This document shows positions 22,260-33,430 of a DNA stretch of 64,000 bases, in pieces. The position numbers and the translations under genes are program-made. The notes under the pieces are model-generated. The model was not told where the DNA came from, ran no database searches, and was given only the letters and a program-made list of their open reading frames with translations. The stretch lies in NCBI GenBank assembly GCA_036346405.1, contig CM070562.1:108018999-108082998 (forward strand), read 5' to 3'. This stretch comes from Phyllostachys edulis (Eukaryota > Streptophyta > Magnoliopsida > Poales > Poaceae). Each line of letters opens with the position of its first letter. Position 1 is the stretch's first letter.

Positions 22260-22738
22260 CAGAGATAGTCATCCAGTGCATTCTTTGCTATTAATGCTTG
22301 CTGAGTACACTCGTGTACTCAACCTTGTTAGCATTCTCCTTTGTAGATCCTAGTCCGGCCGGGAACTACCCCGAGTGGGACGACGGATATGCAGGTACCG
22401 ATGCAAGCGCAGGAGGAGGAGGCACAGACTACGAGGACCAGGGAGAGATGGGTGCCATTTTTGACGCGTGGGGCGAATAGGCGACCGATACTTCAGGGCA
22501 GGCGAGAGCAGCGGAGAAGTTTTCTTTTGTAGTTGTATAATATTTGTACTAAGAACCATAGCCTTGCGTGGCTATTACTGAAATAAAAATGTACAGTTTT
22601 TATCTTATTGTTCTGCTACGTGACTCTGGTAAAGGCTTACTATTCGTTGGAACAGTGTTCTACTAAGCAAACGAATAGTAATCCGTATGCCTAAGTGTGA
22701 TTACCCTTGGGGTAATGACACGGGACGTCACATTATCC
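22260..22738 (+). repeat. Probable 3' part of a chromovirus-type LTR
   Basis: Features in order: GCTGAGTACACTCGTGTACTCA (an imperfect palindrome), an in-frame looking acidic stretch (AGNYPEWDDGYAG), GTTGTATAATATTTGTACT, an AATAAA-type signal, and GGGTAATGACACGGGACGTCA. Sequences of this order, with 'GAGTAC..GTACTCA' and a short D/G-rich pseudo-frame, occur in LTRs of Tekay-like Ty3/gypsy elements of grasses. No partner LTR is visible, so it would be a solo or truncated LTR. Confidence 0.3.
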
Positions 22739-22908
22739 TACTTTTAGTCTTCTACTGCATTCTTCCATTCAAGAAAACATCGATTTGTATGGTTATTAAC
22801 ATACATTCAAAACATAAAATAATAAACAAAATCATCTACCAGTCTCAATTCTACTCATAACTTCTACTCAAAGTTGTCATTCATCAATTAAGAAAAAGAA
22901 AAACTAAC

Positions 22909-23093
22909 CTGGTGGAGTGACTGACATTCATGCTGAGCCCGAAGTCTTGCGGTCCATGAGCAGGTTGTGTGACTTGAGGTCGCAATGCAGCACGCCGCGA
23001 TGAACTTGTTGAAGTCGGTGTACATGTAGTCGAAGATGAGGTAGAGAATGATCTGTCCCTCCTTGTTGTGGTCCTGCTCCCCGATTGATGCTG
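22909..23093 (-). pseudogene. B-type cyclin-dependent kinase (CDKB) gene fragment
   Basis: The minus strand reads NKEGQIILYLIFDYMYTDF and NKFI, then RGVLHCDLKSHNLLMDRK, then DFGLS. In plant CDKB1 kinases the same blocks are NKEGQTILYLVFEYMDTDL, GVLHRDLKPHNLLMDRK and DLGLS. They are the hinge region, the catalytic loop (HRDLKPHN) and the metal-binding loop. Here the roughly 35 residues between KFI and RGVL, and about seven residues before DFG, are deleted. The catalytic Arg of HRD is Cys. A donor-like CAG|GTTAGT follows at about 22,908. No N-lobe or C-lobe exons are near. It is a non-functional captured fragment; the 187 bp on its upstream side are GC-rich and unrecognised. Confidence 0.7.
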
Positions 23094-23279
23094 TCAAGAC
23101 CCGCCTCTAGGCCACCATCACTGGTGGTGTGTAACAGAGGTCATGGTAGACAACCTCTGCACCGACAGGCCTCTCGGCCTATACCGCGGCCTGCGCCGCG
23201 AACAAAGCTGGCGGTGTGTCCTCGGTGGTTTAACTTTGGTTTACTCGTGCAGAGCAAATTTAAAAGTTAAAATAAACAG

Positions 23280-23716
23280 AGAAAGCTCTTGAGTTCGCAA
23301 ATGCTAAGGAGGTGGAACTCGAGCGTAGTTTTGAAGAAAAGATTATTGCTTTTAACAAGATGCTTTTCGACTCAAGGTTGAAAGTATTTTTGTCTTTCTC
23401 AAAAGAGCTGGTGGAGAAGGCGAACTGTCTTGATCGACATCTCGAAGCTATCTAAGGTCTGCTCGCCACCTTTCGGAAAAACCATGCGTAGACCATGAAA
23501 GACATTGTTGCGGACGGAGTTAGCTTTGCTTTGATAAAGCTCAAGGCTTCCGACCCCTCTATCAACCTCCAAGCTCTTGAAGCAGACTTCGACTGCTCGG
23601 AGAAAGAAGCAGCCAAGATCTTCGAAGGAGTTATACCCTTTGGGAACAAGGTTGTAGAGGAAATGAAGATCGGATCTCCATCCTGTAGCGACCAATCTGG
23701 TGGTCCCAAAAAATGA
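23280..23716 (+). pseudogene. Last exon of the antisense gene of Tat element A
   Basis: Reads KALEFANAKEVELERSFEEK (coiled-coil-like) and, after two stops, ALIKLKASDPSINLQALEAD followed by FDCSEKEAAKIF and a stop near 23,714. The KLKASDPSINLQA block is shared with the exon at 43,235-43,585 in element B and, more diverged (NLKAHDPNFNVQL), with the last exon of the nine-exon antisense gene of element C. It is transcribed opposite to the gag-pol of element A. Upstream exons are absent because element A ends here, next to the CDKB fragment. Confidence 0.6.
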
Positions 23717-24640
23717 AAAGATGTATAACTCTGAATTGTAAATGTAAAAACTTACCTTTTGTCATCAGTAAAGTTTATGTTTATCTCTTACTTTGAGTAC
23801 TCATATATTTCCTAGCCCCCGATTGCTTGTTTAGTAGAAAGACTTACTAGGTAAGCATTAGACTTAAAGAAAAAGTGCACTTTTCACGACCACTGTACAA
23901 AGTATGTACTGAATATGTTGCTAAAATGATCTAATTTACACTAGAAAACCAATTTGGTCGGAACCAGTGTATGATTTCGACTAGCTTTTAGATCTATTTA
24001 TATAATTGAAATACCATATATATAGTCGTAAGATATCATAAGACTTGTGTTGATGATAAAAAAACATGCAAAGATGTATATAAAAAAAATGATAAGTGGT
24101 CTTATTTATACACATTTTCCATGCTGGTCGTAAAGGTTGGTAAAAATCAAAGGCATGAATGACACTTCGCGAAACGTATTCGTTCTCAGGTTCCAACTGG
24201 TAGCAAAAGATCGTAAGAAAATGACCGTCGCTAGGAAACTCCTTCAGTGGGCTGGACCACATGTAGAGAGGAGATATTTCGACTAGGAGGCTTTCCGTGT
24301 CCCACCCAGTTGCAAGAATAGGAGAAGAACAGAATGTTGAAGTAAAGAAAAAATGTCTTGTGATCTTTAAGCACGCAAGTAACTATATGTAGTTGTCTAT
24401 ATGATGCTCTTTTAACTTATTTCTTTCTTTGAGAAAAGAGTGTGTGTGGTCGCTCGTGAAAACCATCTTTGTGATGGCCACGATATGGACCCTTATGGCG
24501 TTCAACAACTGTGTCAAAGCCAATAAGTAAAAGATATCCTTTAGAAGGATGTTGGAGAGCAATTGATCTTCTCCGATGATCGAGACAACAATAGTTTTTA
24601 ACCAGGAATGGATAATCGACATATAAATAACAACACTCAT
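23717..24640. other. 3' noncoding region of element A
   Basis: Contains, on the minus strand, a GGGGGCTAGG purine-rich motif near 23,813-23,822 and one copy (about 24,225-24,300) of the 65-bp repeat that occurs three times in element C. No gene. Confidence 0.5.
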
Positions 24641-24695
24641 CGGAAAATGAAGAAAGAATTGATCTTTATTGAAATTGAAATAATGTAAAGTACAT

Positions 24696-26063
24696 CTATA
24701 CATAGAACTTACGCAGTTGATCAATATTCCAAGAATTAGACATAACATGCCCGTCTGACATGGCTAGGCATATCGAGCTAGGTCTGGTGACTTCGACCAC
24801 AGTGTATGGACCTTCCCATTTTAGCAAAAGCTTTTTGCGATTTGCTTGACTCTGAATTTTTCTGAGAACCAGATCACCTACAATTAGGCTACGACGTTGC
24901 ATCTTACGACTGTGGTATCTTCTCATGGCTTATTGGTAAACTACCGATCGTATGTGGGCTTTGTTACATCGTTCTTCGATGAAATTGATGTCGTCGAGTC
25001 CTCATTCTTTTTAATCGTTCTCATTAAAACAATTAGTTCGACCAGAGCCAATTTTCAGTTCTGGAGGAAGCATGGCTTCAGCACCGCAAACTAGAAAAAA
25101 TGGTATTTCACCGGTCGCATGACTGGTCGTGGTTCGAACGGCTCATAACACAGAGGGAAGTTCCTGAACCCAAGCCCCTAATCGTTTTATTAACTGGTCG
25201 AACAATCGGCGTTTTACTCCTTGTATTATTATGCCATTAGCTTGCCCGACTGCTCCGTTACTCTGCGGGTGAGCAACAAAAGTGAAATGTATCTTGATAC
25301 TTAGATCTTCACATAATTCCTAAAAATTTCCGCTCGAGAACTAGGTACCGTTATCTGTGATTATACGACTAGGTATGCCAAATCGTGTGATCATGTTTTT
25401 TTGTGAGGAACCTCTTGGCTGCCTCAGTTGTTGTTTAACAACTGTCTTGACTTCTATCTATTTTGTGAATGTATCAATCATTACAAAAAGGAATTCAATG
25501 CCCCCGGGTGCCTTTGGGAAAGATCCCAGAATGTTTAGTCCCTAGGTTGCAAAAGGCTAAGAAAGATGTATTGTTTGCAAAGCTTATGCCAGCTGATGTA
25601 CTTATCGACTATGAAATTGACATTGTACGCACTTCGTCACAAGTTGTTTTACATCATGAAGGACAATTGTCCAGTAGTATCCTTATCTGAAGACTTTATC
25701 GACTAGAGTTATGTAGGAATGATGTGCTCTACATACTCCTATATGTATATCGAATAATAACTTAATACCGTCTGCTTGAGATATGCATCTCATCAACACT
25801 CCGTGAGATCCCCGTTTGTAAAGGGTGCTTTCGATCAGAGTGTGGGATTTGGCTTTACAAGCCGTACGATCGGCCTTTACATCGTCTTCAGGACGTGTGT
25901 CATGCTGAAGATAATTGTAGATCAATGTCATCCAATCACTACTGGGATCGAGCTGTATGACCTCCAGTGGAGCATATGTGTCCTTGGAATGTTCGACCAC
26001 CGAGGGTGAATCGAGTTTCTCGAGAAAAACTCCAGGCGGGATAGATGACCTTGTCGAAGCCAT
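24696..26063 (-). pseudogene. Integrase of element A (broken)
   Basis: The N-terminal zinc-binding part is seen at 25,683-25,830 (CRAHHSYITLVDKVFR), the catalytic core around 25,260-25,480 (IITDNG with the metal-binding Asp, then a stop in place of Gln), and the C-terminal part at 24,696-24,926 (LVLRKIQSQANRKKLLLKWEG then PYTVVEV), a GPY/F-type DNA-binding module. Intact integrase joins the cDNA to host DNA. Several stops and frameshifts separate the blocks. Confidence 0.75.
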
Positions 26064-26476
26064 ACATGCTAACTGGTTTACCAGAAAGTTACCCTTTCTA
26101 CGAATATGTTGGATCTAAAAACCAAAGAAATGCTTTTCAAGTTTCCATACTTATGCCAAATAAGATGACATCTTGGGACTGGAACATTGATATTCCTTCC
26201 TGACTTGATTCACTACTAGTTGAGAATCGCATTTCACTAGTAATCTGCAAATCTCGGGTGCTCTGGCTGCTCGAGTCCTGCCAGTAAACCTTCATATTCT
26301 ATCACATTATTTGTAGTAGGAAAGTTTAACTGAATGGCGTATTTGATGTGATCTCCAGTAGGAGACATCAGGACAACTCTAGCCCCTGAGCCTTTGAGCA
26401 TCAAGGAGCCATCAAAGTACATTGTCCACTCTTCGTGGTGTTCATACTCAGACTCTTGGGTGGGTTCAGGGTTCAT
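26064..26476 (-). pseudogene. Archaeal-type RNase H domain of element A (broken)
   Basis: The frame beginning MNPEPTQ contains MYFDGSLMLKGSGARVVL and NNVIEYEGLLAG. DGS and the Glu of EYEGL are two of the catalytic acidic residues of the second, archaeal-type RNase H that Tat elements acquired. After GLLAG the frame is lost by a small indel. Compare 46,003-46,435 in element B, where the rest of the domain is intact. Confidence 0.75.
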
Positions 26477-26587
26477 CCATTTGGTAATAAATTCTGCTAA
26501 AGCCTGGGACTTGATTGCTATTCGTGAAATAAAATGGAGGTCGAACGCCCCAAGCTCGACCGTCCATTTTGCTATTCGCCCCGATGA

Positions 26588-27764
26588 TTATCTGTTTTCG
26601 AGAACTTGACCAAGGGGATATCTAGTAGATACGACCACTCTGTGGGCTTGAAAGTAATGCCTTAGTTTCCTTGAAGCCATAGGGAGACCATATAGTAACT
26701 TTAGTACTTGTGGGTACCGTTCCTTTGGTCCATGTAAGACTTCACTTACGTAATATACTGGTCGTTGGATGTTGTCATGCTCAACGACCAGTACAACACT
26801 AACCGCTTGTGGCATTGCAGCCACATATATCTGCAATGTTTCTCCCAATCTTGAAGATACTAAGATCGGGACATTCGTAAGGTACCTTTTGAGCTCCTCA
26901 AAGGCATCATTTGTATCTTTAGTCCACTCGAAACTTTTGTGTTTCCAAAGAAGCTTAAAGAAAGGTATCTTTTTCCCTAACCGTGCTATGAAACGACTTA
27001 GCACTGCCATATAGCTGGTTAGTTTTTGGACTTCTTTCTTTGTAGTCGGAGGGCGCATCTGGTAGATGGCCGATATTTTTACTGGATTTGCTTCAATTCC
27101 TCTAGCCGAAACTAGGAATATAAGAAGCTTTCCAGATAAAACTCCGAACACACACTTTTCTGGATTTAACTTAAGGTTATACCTTCTTAAATTATTGAAA
27201 GTTTCGTGTAGGTCAGAAATAAGATCACCAGCATTGGTGCTTTTCACAACCAAGTCATCTAGGCCTCTAGATTTCGACCCATATGAGGATTAAACGTTTT
27301 TTTTTTGCATTAACAACTGAAAAGTAGCATCAGCATTTTTGAGACCAAATGACATCTTGACATAGCAGTAAGTGTCATATGGTGTGATGAATGAGGTTTT
27401 CTCTTTATCATTTTTACTCATATTTATATGGTGGTACCCTGAGCACGCATCTAAAAATCTTAACAACTCACACCCAGAAGTAGAGTTTACAAATTGATTA
27501 ATGCGTGGAAGGGAAAAGTGATGCTTCAGACAAGCTCTATTAAGATCTGTGAAATCGACACACATTCATCATTTTCCATTGCTTTTTTCTAACCATTGCA
27601 GGATTGGCGAGCCACTCTGGGTGGCCGACTTCACGAATGAATCCAGCCTTAAGAAGCTTGTCAATCTCCGACTGGATTGCCTCTTTCTGATTTGGTGCAA
27701 AGCACCTTAGCTTTTGCTTGACCGGTTTCTTGTCAGGCCGAAGAGCTAGCATGTGCTCGATCAC
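26588..27764 (-). pseudogene. Reverse transcriptase and first RNase H of element A
   Basis: The fingers region (LRPDKKPVKQKLRCFAP, 27,700) leads to CVDFTDLNRACLKHHFSLPR and FGLKNADATFQLLMQ at 27,290-27,565. The catalytic loop should read EAYVDDLVVKS; at about 27,268 the sequence gives GAGGCC-TAG-ATGACTTGG, a four-base deletion that removes Tyr-Val and shifts the frame. From 27,253 the thumb and connection (NPEKCVFGV, FKLLWKHKSFEWT) and the degenerate RNase H follow to 26,588. The enzyme copies the RNA genome in the intact family; this copy cannot. Confidence 0.85.
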
Positions 27765-28059
27765 CTCCCTGGGGATTCAGGGCATATCAGATGTCTGTCA
27801 GGCGAATACATCATAACTGGCTCAGAGGAAGGAGACGAGCGACTCTTCCTATTTAGGGTCGAGTCCTGCCTCGACTAGTACCTTTTGGGTAGATGCATTA
27901 GCATTTCTGGACCAAGACGGTGTTTTGACGCTTTCTGGAGAAGCACCTTTGTCAAGCGGAAACCCGTTGGTCTAGTCGGAAGGTTTTGGGGCCATCTTTG
28001 GTCTCAAGTGCTTGACCTGCATGGAAGGTGGATTAGATTCCTTGGTCGGAAGTTCATCG

Positions 28060-28919
28060 ACCAATTCTAGGGATTTTCGATTGCATGTGTATGTCATCTT
28101 TCTATCCCCTCGAACCGTAATGACCCCTTTTGGTCCTCGCATTTTTTAACTCTGATAGCCGTAATACGTAGCTATCAGGAATTTTGTCAATGCCGGACGA
28201 CCAAGGATTCCATTGTATGCAGTTTCGAAATCCACCACATCAAATGGAATCTTTTCTGTTCAGAAGTTATCGGGCCTTCCGAACGTAACCGATAGGGAGA
28301 GTTGCCCTATCGGTTTAGCAGTAGATCTTGGAACTATGCCATGGAAGGCATATTTTACTGGCTTTACTTTCGACCTGGGAATTTGTATTTCTTCCAATGC
28401 TCCCATAAACAAGATATTTAAAGAAGAGTAAAGTCCGTTACCGGTCCTTAAACTTTTTATGTTGTGTCATCCCGGTCCATAGACTTTCAAAGTGTGTCAT
28501 CCCGGTCCCTAAACACTGTTTGGGTCTCAAACATAGCCCTCTTGCTTAGGCACGATAATGGCACACTTTGAAAGTCTATGGACCGATGATTCTGACTAAA
28601 AAGTTAAGGACTAATTGAACAAAGCAGTGTTTAGGGACCGGGATGACACACTTTGAAAGTCTATGGACCGGGATGACACATCATAAAAAGTTTAAGGACC
28701 GGTAATGGACTTTACTCTTTAAAGAACTACCATCATCTATTAAAACTCAATTAACTTTGCAATTATTAATAGTAGGTTCGACAATGATAGGGAACCTACC
28801 TGGTCGAGTTGAAGGGATGGGGCAGTCTTCTTTGCTGAAGGAGATAATTGTCTCCGACCACCTGGATGGCTTGACGATGATCGAAGATTCGGTGAGGTTC
28901 ACTTCCCTCTCCACAGCCT
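28060..28919 (-). pseudogene. Protease region of element A, split by a MITE
   Basis: By comparison with the frame at 48,246-48,818 in element B, the retropepsin-like active site (DGGSSLNILF) of A spans the MITE insertion: SSLNILF-type codons lie on either side of 28,426-28,717. The downstream part reads through MPWHSSKI-type remnants with frameshifts. The protease normally cuts the Gag-Pol polyprotein. Confidence 0.65.
28426..28717. mobile_element. Mutator-type MITE with 9-bp target duplication
   Basis: A 292-bp element that starts GAGTAAAGTCC and ends GGACTTTACTC. Its two arms of about 90 bp are nearly perfect inverted repeats (GTCATCCCGGTCCATAGACT and so on), with a short unpaired centre. 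It is flanked by TTTAAAGAA at 28,417-28,425 and 28,718-28,726. The paralogous site in element B (48,361-48,369) has a single TTTAAAGAA and no insert, which proves the boundaries. A 9-bp target duplication and long inverted repeats point to Mutator-type transposition. No coding capacity. Confidence 0.9.
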
Positions 28920-31172
28920 TCAGATGACGTCTTGATTCGTACGAGGAAGATCCGCAAAAGATCGTATCAACAGTGTGATGTGGCTCCTAGTACTCCATTT
29001 CTTCGTCGGCATCTTTGTCCTTCTTGAAGCTTGGTTCTCCAAGTTCTTGTATGGAAGGGAAGGGACCTTTACCTGAATAATAATCCTCCAGCTTATTTTG
29101 CCAGGCTCGACAAGTGCGCAGATCATGCCCTGCCACCTGGAGAAGTGGACACCACTTCTTGTTCTTTTTGTATTAATCGGTCGGGGCTTTTGCCTTGCTA
29201 TGACTGGAAAATTTTTCTTGCCATTGGTAAACTTTTCAGAAATTGCAAGGACCTCCTTATTGTCGGGCTTACGATTCTTCTAACCCTTGAGAGCTTTCTT
29301 ATGTTTCTTCTCTGGTTTATCCAAGCCAGGTTAAAGGATCTTCTCTTTTCAATCGATGGCTTTGCTCCATTCGACCGCCTCGCTAACGGCCACATACTTA
29401 TTAGCCATGTCGAAAAGTTTGACGGTCATTCGTAGAGGATTCATTGCAATGTCCTCCGTAAACCATCGATTTCTTATTCCTTCTTTAAAAGCCTGGATAA
29501 CAGATGAGTCTGCAACCCAGGAATAGAGTTACGGACCTAGATGAACCTCTTCATGTATTGGCGAAGAGTTCGTTAGGTTCCTACCTCATCCGATGAAGAT
29601 CATCCTCCTTTCCAGGGCGGTCATACGTCCCCTGAAAGTTGGTGATTAATAGGTCGCAGAGCTGCTCTTAAGTGTAAATTGACCCAACTGGTAGGTTGAG
29701 CAACCAAGATCGGGCAGATCCTTCAAGGACCGTGCGCAAGTAGTTTACCGTCACGTTATCATTGCCACCAGCTGTTTTGATGGCAGTAGTATAGATCTGA
29801 AGAAATTCTAATGGGTTTTGAGTCCCATTGGACTTCTCTATATTTGCTGATCGAAACCTGCCGAGAACGCTCGACAACCAGTAATAGATTCGTGGCGCCT
29901 TCTTTGAAAAGGCGCCGGATTGTAGTCGATTGGGGACCGGTTCCTCGGATGAGCATACCGAGTTTCCGGTGTCCCAATCCGGTCATGGATGTTGGAAAAA
30001 TGTCTTTGACTGACCGCCTAGTTTAGATGATGTCGAAGATCACCCGAGCTAAGTGGTCGCTCCTCTTGACGAGGGGGAAGAGTGGCTTCAAGAAAGAGTC
30101 GTCTTCCCTCGTGACTCCCATGTCAAAATCTTCAAGGAGGTCTTGGTATCGATCGGTCCACTGTCTGATCATGTTGTCCCCTGCTAAGGGAGGAACGCTG
30201 TGACGAAGTCATAGTGTGACTTTGCGAGTTCCTTCGTTCCATGTACATTTCTGTACGTTGCATGGCCTGTTGGAGGATCTCCTATACCTGCCCTGCGAGT
30301 TGAACATAACCGGGAGTTTTTGGCAGAGTAGGATCTGGGTTATTCAGAATGTCACGAACTCGTTACAGGTTTTGAATTGTTACCGAAGGTGTTAGTGGAT
30401 TCCTGCTAGCAGAGGGCATTCGATGAGTCGAATTCCCCTCCGACCTTCCAGTTTGTCCTGTTCGACCCATCATGCGTTGTGGGGGTAGAAACATGCGAAT
30501 TAACTAATCGACGTCCATCAGTTCGATTACCTCCGCCACTTGGTGTTTGAGTGCTCGTACCATTTCCACCAGTAGGTGGTGGCGAGTTAAGCTGTGGAGG
30601 ATTGTGCACGACATCTAGATTGGTATCTCTGATTGCGTTAACCTCATGCCTCCAACAGCAGTCTTCCGATGAGCTCCCATCGTAGCTAAGGGAGAGCCTT
30701 CCAGTGCTTCGGTAAGGAGCCTCCATGATGGAGAGCGGTCGGAGATTACCACCTCTATTGTGCTTTGTAGTGGGCTCATCCTAATCCAGCAGATTCCTGA
30801 CCGTATGTTGAGTTTTATCATTCCCACTTGGCCTTCACTGGTGGTAACTTTATTGACACCCTCACCAGATGTCGGTTGGCCCCTGGAATACGTAGGATCC
30901 ATTGGTGAATACTGGTCACCGATGACTGTATTAAGAGTACATTGACCCTCTGATTGCAGCATTAGGCTTTTGTCGCCGTTCTTGCCAGTCGGAAGAACTG
31001 GGCTTGTAGAGGCATTCGGACATTCCGAATTGGTCGGAACAACCGATTCCTCTAGGAGCGCCACGGATGGTGGCGGTGAATCCTCCTCCATTCGGTCGAT
31101 CTCGCTGGTCTCAGCGAGTGGCGAGTCGGCGGCGGAAGAGTCCGCAGCTCCATCCTCACCATCAACCTCCAC
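28920..31172 (-). pseudogene. gag of element A (broken)
   Basis: The N-terminal part (from 31,172) contains SEIDRMEEDSPPPS and VGMIKLNIRSGI, matching the B gag start SEIDRMDEDPP at 61,840. The structural core (29,668-29,986) has RFRSANIEKSNGTQNPLEFL then QIYTTAIKTAGG and LEGSARSWLLNLP, the conserved Tat gag core. The tail includes a basic linker near 29,198-29,395. Gag forms the particle. Many stops and frameshifts break it. Confidence 0.75.
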
Positions 31173-32370
31173 TCAACCCCTCAGACACATCCATTCGTCC
31201 CCAACTCTGGTAGCCGTCTCCAATCATCGTCACCCCATCTTCTCCCCTGGTGAGCCCAACCTCGATCCGATGCCATCTCCATGCCCTTCGCCCCTAAACC
31301 CCATCATGATCTACGCCACAACCTCTCGTAGCCAACCCCCACCACCACTCACCCCATCCTCGCCGCCAGTTCACTGGTGCCTAGCCCCACCGCCGTGCCA
31401 CCCACGGTCGACGGTGCTAGACCGCCTCGGTGCACTCCAAGCTCCACCGAGACCACCCTTGAACTCCCCTTCGCCCATTGGTGATTAAGCCCTGGCCAAT
31501 TTGGTTGAAGCATCGTCGGAGTGCCATTGCCAACCTCCTCTGCCACGGAGTTGCGCCACCACTGCCGTTGACCCACCTCCACCCGCGCAAAGCCCAAAAA
31601 TGGGTTGCGCGAGTCAAGGAGGAGCTCGCCGCACCACCCAACATCGTTTCCCGACACTGGAGCCACCGCAATCCTTGCCGACGCTGTTGTCCTTGGCTCA
31701 GGAGCGCAGGAGCATGCTCCCGTCTCTTGGGTCGTGCGGCTCAAGTAGCTCTGAGTTGGGTCGAAAGCCTGGCCTAGTTGGCCTTTAGGCCTGGCTGAGT
31801 ACTAGGTCGAGCCTAGTACTATTACCCATTATGCAGCCACTACTGTGCATAGGCCAACCCGAGAAGGCCCATTATTGTTCAGCCCATTAGCCCACAACCC
31901 AAACCCATTACTATGCACACAACCTGACCCGTTAATAATAGTACCAACCCGTACTATTCACCAAACTCAACACTATTCATCTAGACCCGTTTAGACAAAT
32001 TTATATCCATTTCGACTGTTTTGAGCCCGTGAAATCCATTTTTAACTCCGTTTGACCTAATCAAGCATCCAATAAATCCCAATCACCCACACCACCTTTC
32101 TTTTATTTCTTTCTAAATTTATTTATTTCATTTTGTTCCCAGCGTGCTCCTTGAAGAGCCTGTATGATTTATTTGTTGTTTCTTTTGCGTTAGGCTCTGA
32201 CTTCGAAGACTAGGCTCTGAAAGACGTCGACCAAGGCGCAGGAGAAGCAGAGCTAGTTGAAGACTTTGAACAAGGAGGCAAATTGCATTCTTTGATCATT
32301 TTGAGCCTACATTTTATTTAATTATATTATTACTTTTATTATCGTATTTATGCCGATTACTTCTTTATTG
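31173..32370 (+). repeat. Probable partial LTR of a chromovirus-type element
   Basis: A GC-rich, Pro/Ser-coding-like part (31,173-31,750) is followed by CCCATTA/GGCCCA-rich DNA and then a tail with GGCTCTGACTTCGAAGAC, GGAGGCAAATTGCATTCTTT and an AT-rich end. The tail order is like LTRs of Tekay-type Ty3/gypsy elements. The open frames at 30,970-31,488 and 31,349-31,744 overlap on opposite strands and look like composition artefacts. It is cut at 32,370, where the 5' LTR remnant of element C begins. Assignment is from recall of the family style only. Confidence 0.35.
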
Positions 32371-32560
32371 AAATACACTACTCCCGATTGTACGAAACAC
32401 ACTCAATACCATACACACACGGGAGTAGGGTTGTTATTCTCTCCGGAGAAGGCCTGAACCTGTATAAAAATACCCGTGTCAATCCCTCTGCGTGATTCCA
32501 TTCTAGGAGACCCCCCCAATCAAACAATCTTTACGTAAGATCGGCTCTAAAACACTGACA
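32371..32560 (+). mobile_element. 5' LTR remnant (R-U5 part) of element C
   Basis: From CTCCCGATTGTACGAAACAC to AACACTGACA the sequence matches the end of the 3' LTR (about 43,050-43,229) nearly base for base. Upstream of 32,370 the match stops abruptly, so about 600 bp of U3 are missing. The primer site follows at once. Confidence 0.85.
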
Positions 32561-32561
32561 G

Positions 32562-32580
32562 TTGGCACCGACCGTGGGGA
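32562..32580 (+). other. Primer binding site of element C
   Basis: TTGGCACCGACCGTGGGGA begins one or two bases after the LTR end. Tat and Athila elements usually have TGGCGCCGTTGCCGG-like sites thought to pair with tRNA-Asp; this is a variant of it. Confidence 0.65.
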
Positions 32581-32633
32581 TCTTCCGGTAATCTCTTGTC
32601 AACATACTCTCTTTTCCCAAATCTCATGCACTC

Positions 32634-33430
32634 ATGGCGGGAGAATGGAGCGAGGAGAACTGGTTTGACTTGGCGGATTCTGTGAACATCGACATAGATG
32701 CTTGGGTTTCGATTCTGAGCAGAGTATCGACTCATCCGATGGTGTTCTTTGCCTCCGGTATCTTTCATGAGATCCGAGACCATGCCATTGATAGAGTTGA
32801 GGAGGATCCTTATCCCCCTGCAATCGCCCAATAGAGAATCGATTCCTTCAAAGGACAAGGTCAATCCGACCACAATCGAGTCTACACCAGGCGGACTCAC
32901 AACACGACAAGAGTTTTTCCTCAAGTGTTTAAGTCCCCTAAAGCGGTCCGACACAGGTGAGACAAGTTCTGGAAGCCACAATTCCAAGACTTCACCAGCA
33001 TCTGGTGGTCCTCTCTCTCCGGATAACTCCAGAGAAAGCGGGATCAAGCAAGCTTTTCCTGCAAATTCGACCATCTCTCCATGAGATCACACTGCGGATG
33101 GAAATGATTATAACCCGAGTTCCCCTTCACGGAGGATTACTCCAAGTCGCCAGATGGTGTCTCTCGACTACTTCTCGAGCGGGTAGGCCTCGAGCGCAAG
33201 TGAGAATCATCAACGGGAGGTCTTCGTCCTTCCCTCAGATCAAGGTCACCTTTCTAGAGACCGAGCTAGGGACACTCCCCGAAGATCACGCACTACGTCC
33301 CCTCGTGGCAATGGCAAGAGCACCACCGATGACGGACAGAACCAACACTTTGATGAGCGTGAGGGAAATTCTCGACATACTCGCACTCCATTGAGACAGT
33401 CTCAAGGATCTGATATGGAAGATCTTGAGG
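32634..33430 (+). pseudogene. gag N-terminal region of element C (broken)
   Basis: Starts MAGEWSEENWFDLADSVNID, which corresponds to MAGVWDEENWFNLADYSNLN in element B, so the ATG at 32,634 is the original Gag start. The frame ends at 32,834 and the rest is scattered over several frames (32,749-33,394). Confidence 0.75.

Larger units (their letters stand above)
23280..31172 (-). mobile_element. Tat-lineage Ty3/gypsy retrotransposon A, truncated at both ends
   Basis: Order on the minus strand: gag, protease, reverse transcriptase, RNase H, a second (archaeal-type) RNase H, integrase, then a 3' region with an antisense exon. This order and the second RNase H define the Tat lineage. No LTRs remain: the gag end stops at about 31,170 against an LTR-like block, and the 3' end stops at about 23,280. 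All genes carry stops or frameshifts. It is a close paralogue of element B (43,230-62,840), which allows the MITE insertion in it to be mapped exactly. Confidence 0.85.

Noticed and set aside
22298..22480. 60-codon acidic frame
   Set aside because: Lies in an LTR-like tail where short D/G-rich frames are usual; not a gene.
30970..31744. 172- and 131-codon frames on opposite strands
   Set aside because: Mutually overlapping, Pro/Ser- or Gly/Ala-rich, inside an LTR-like block.
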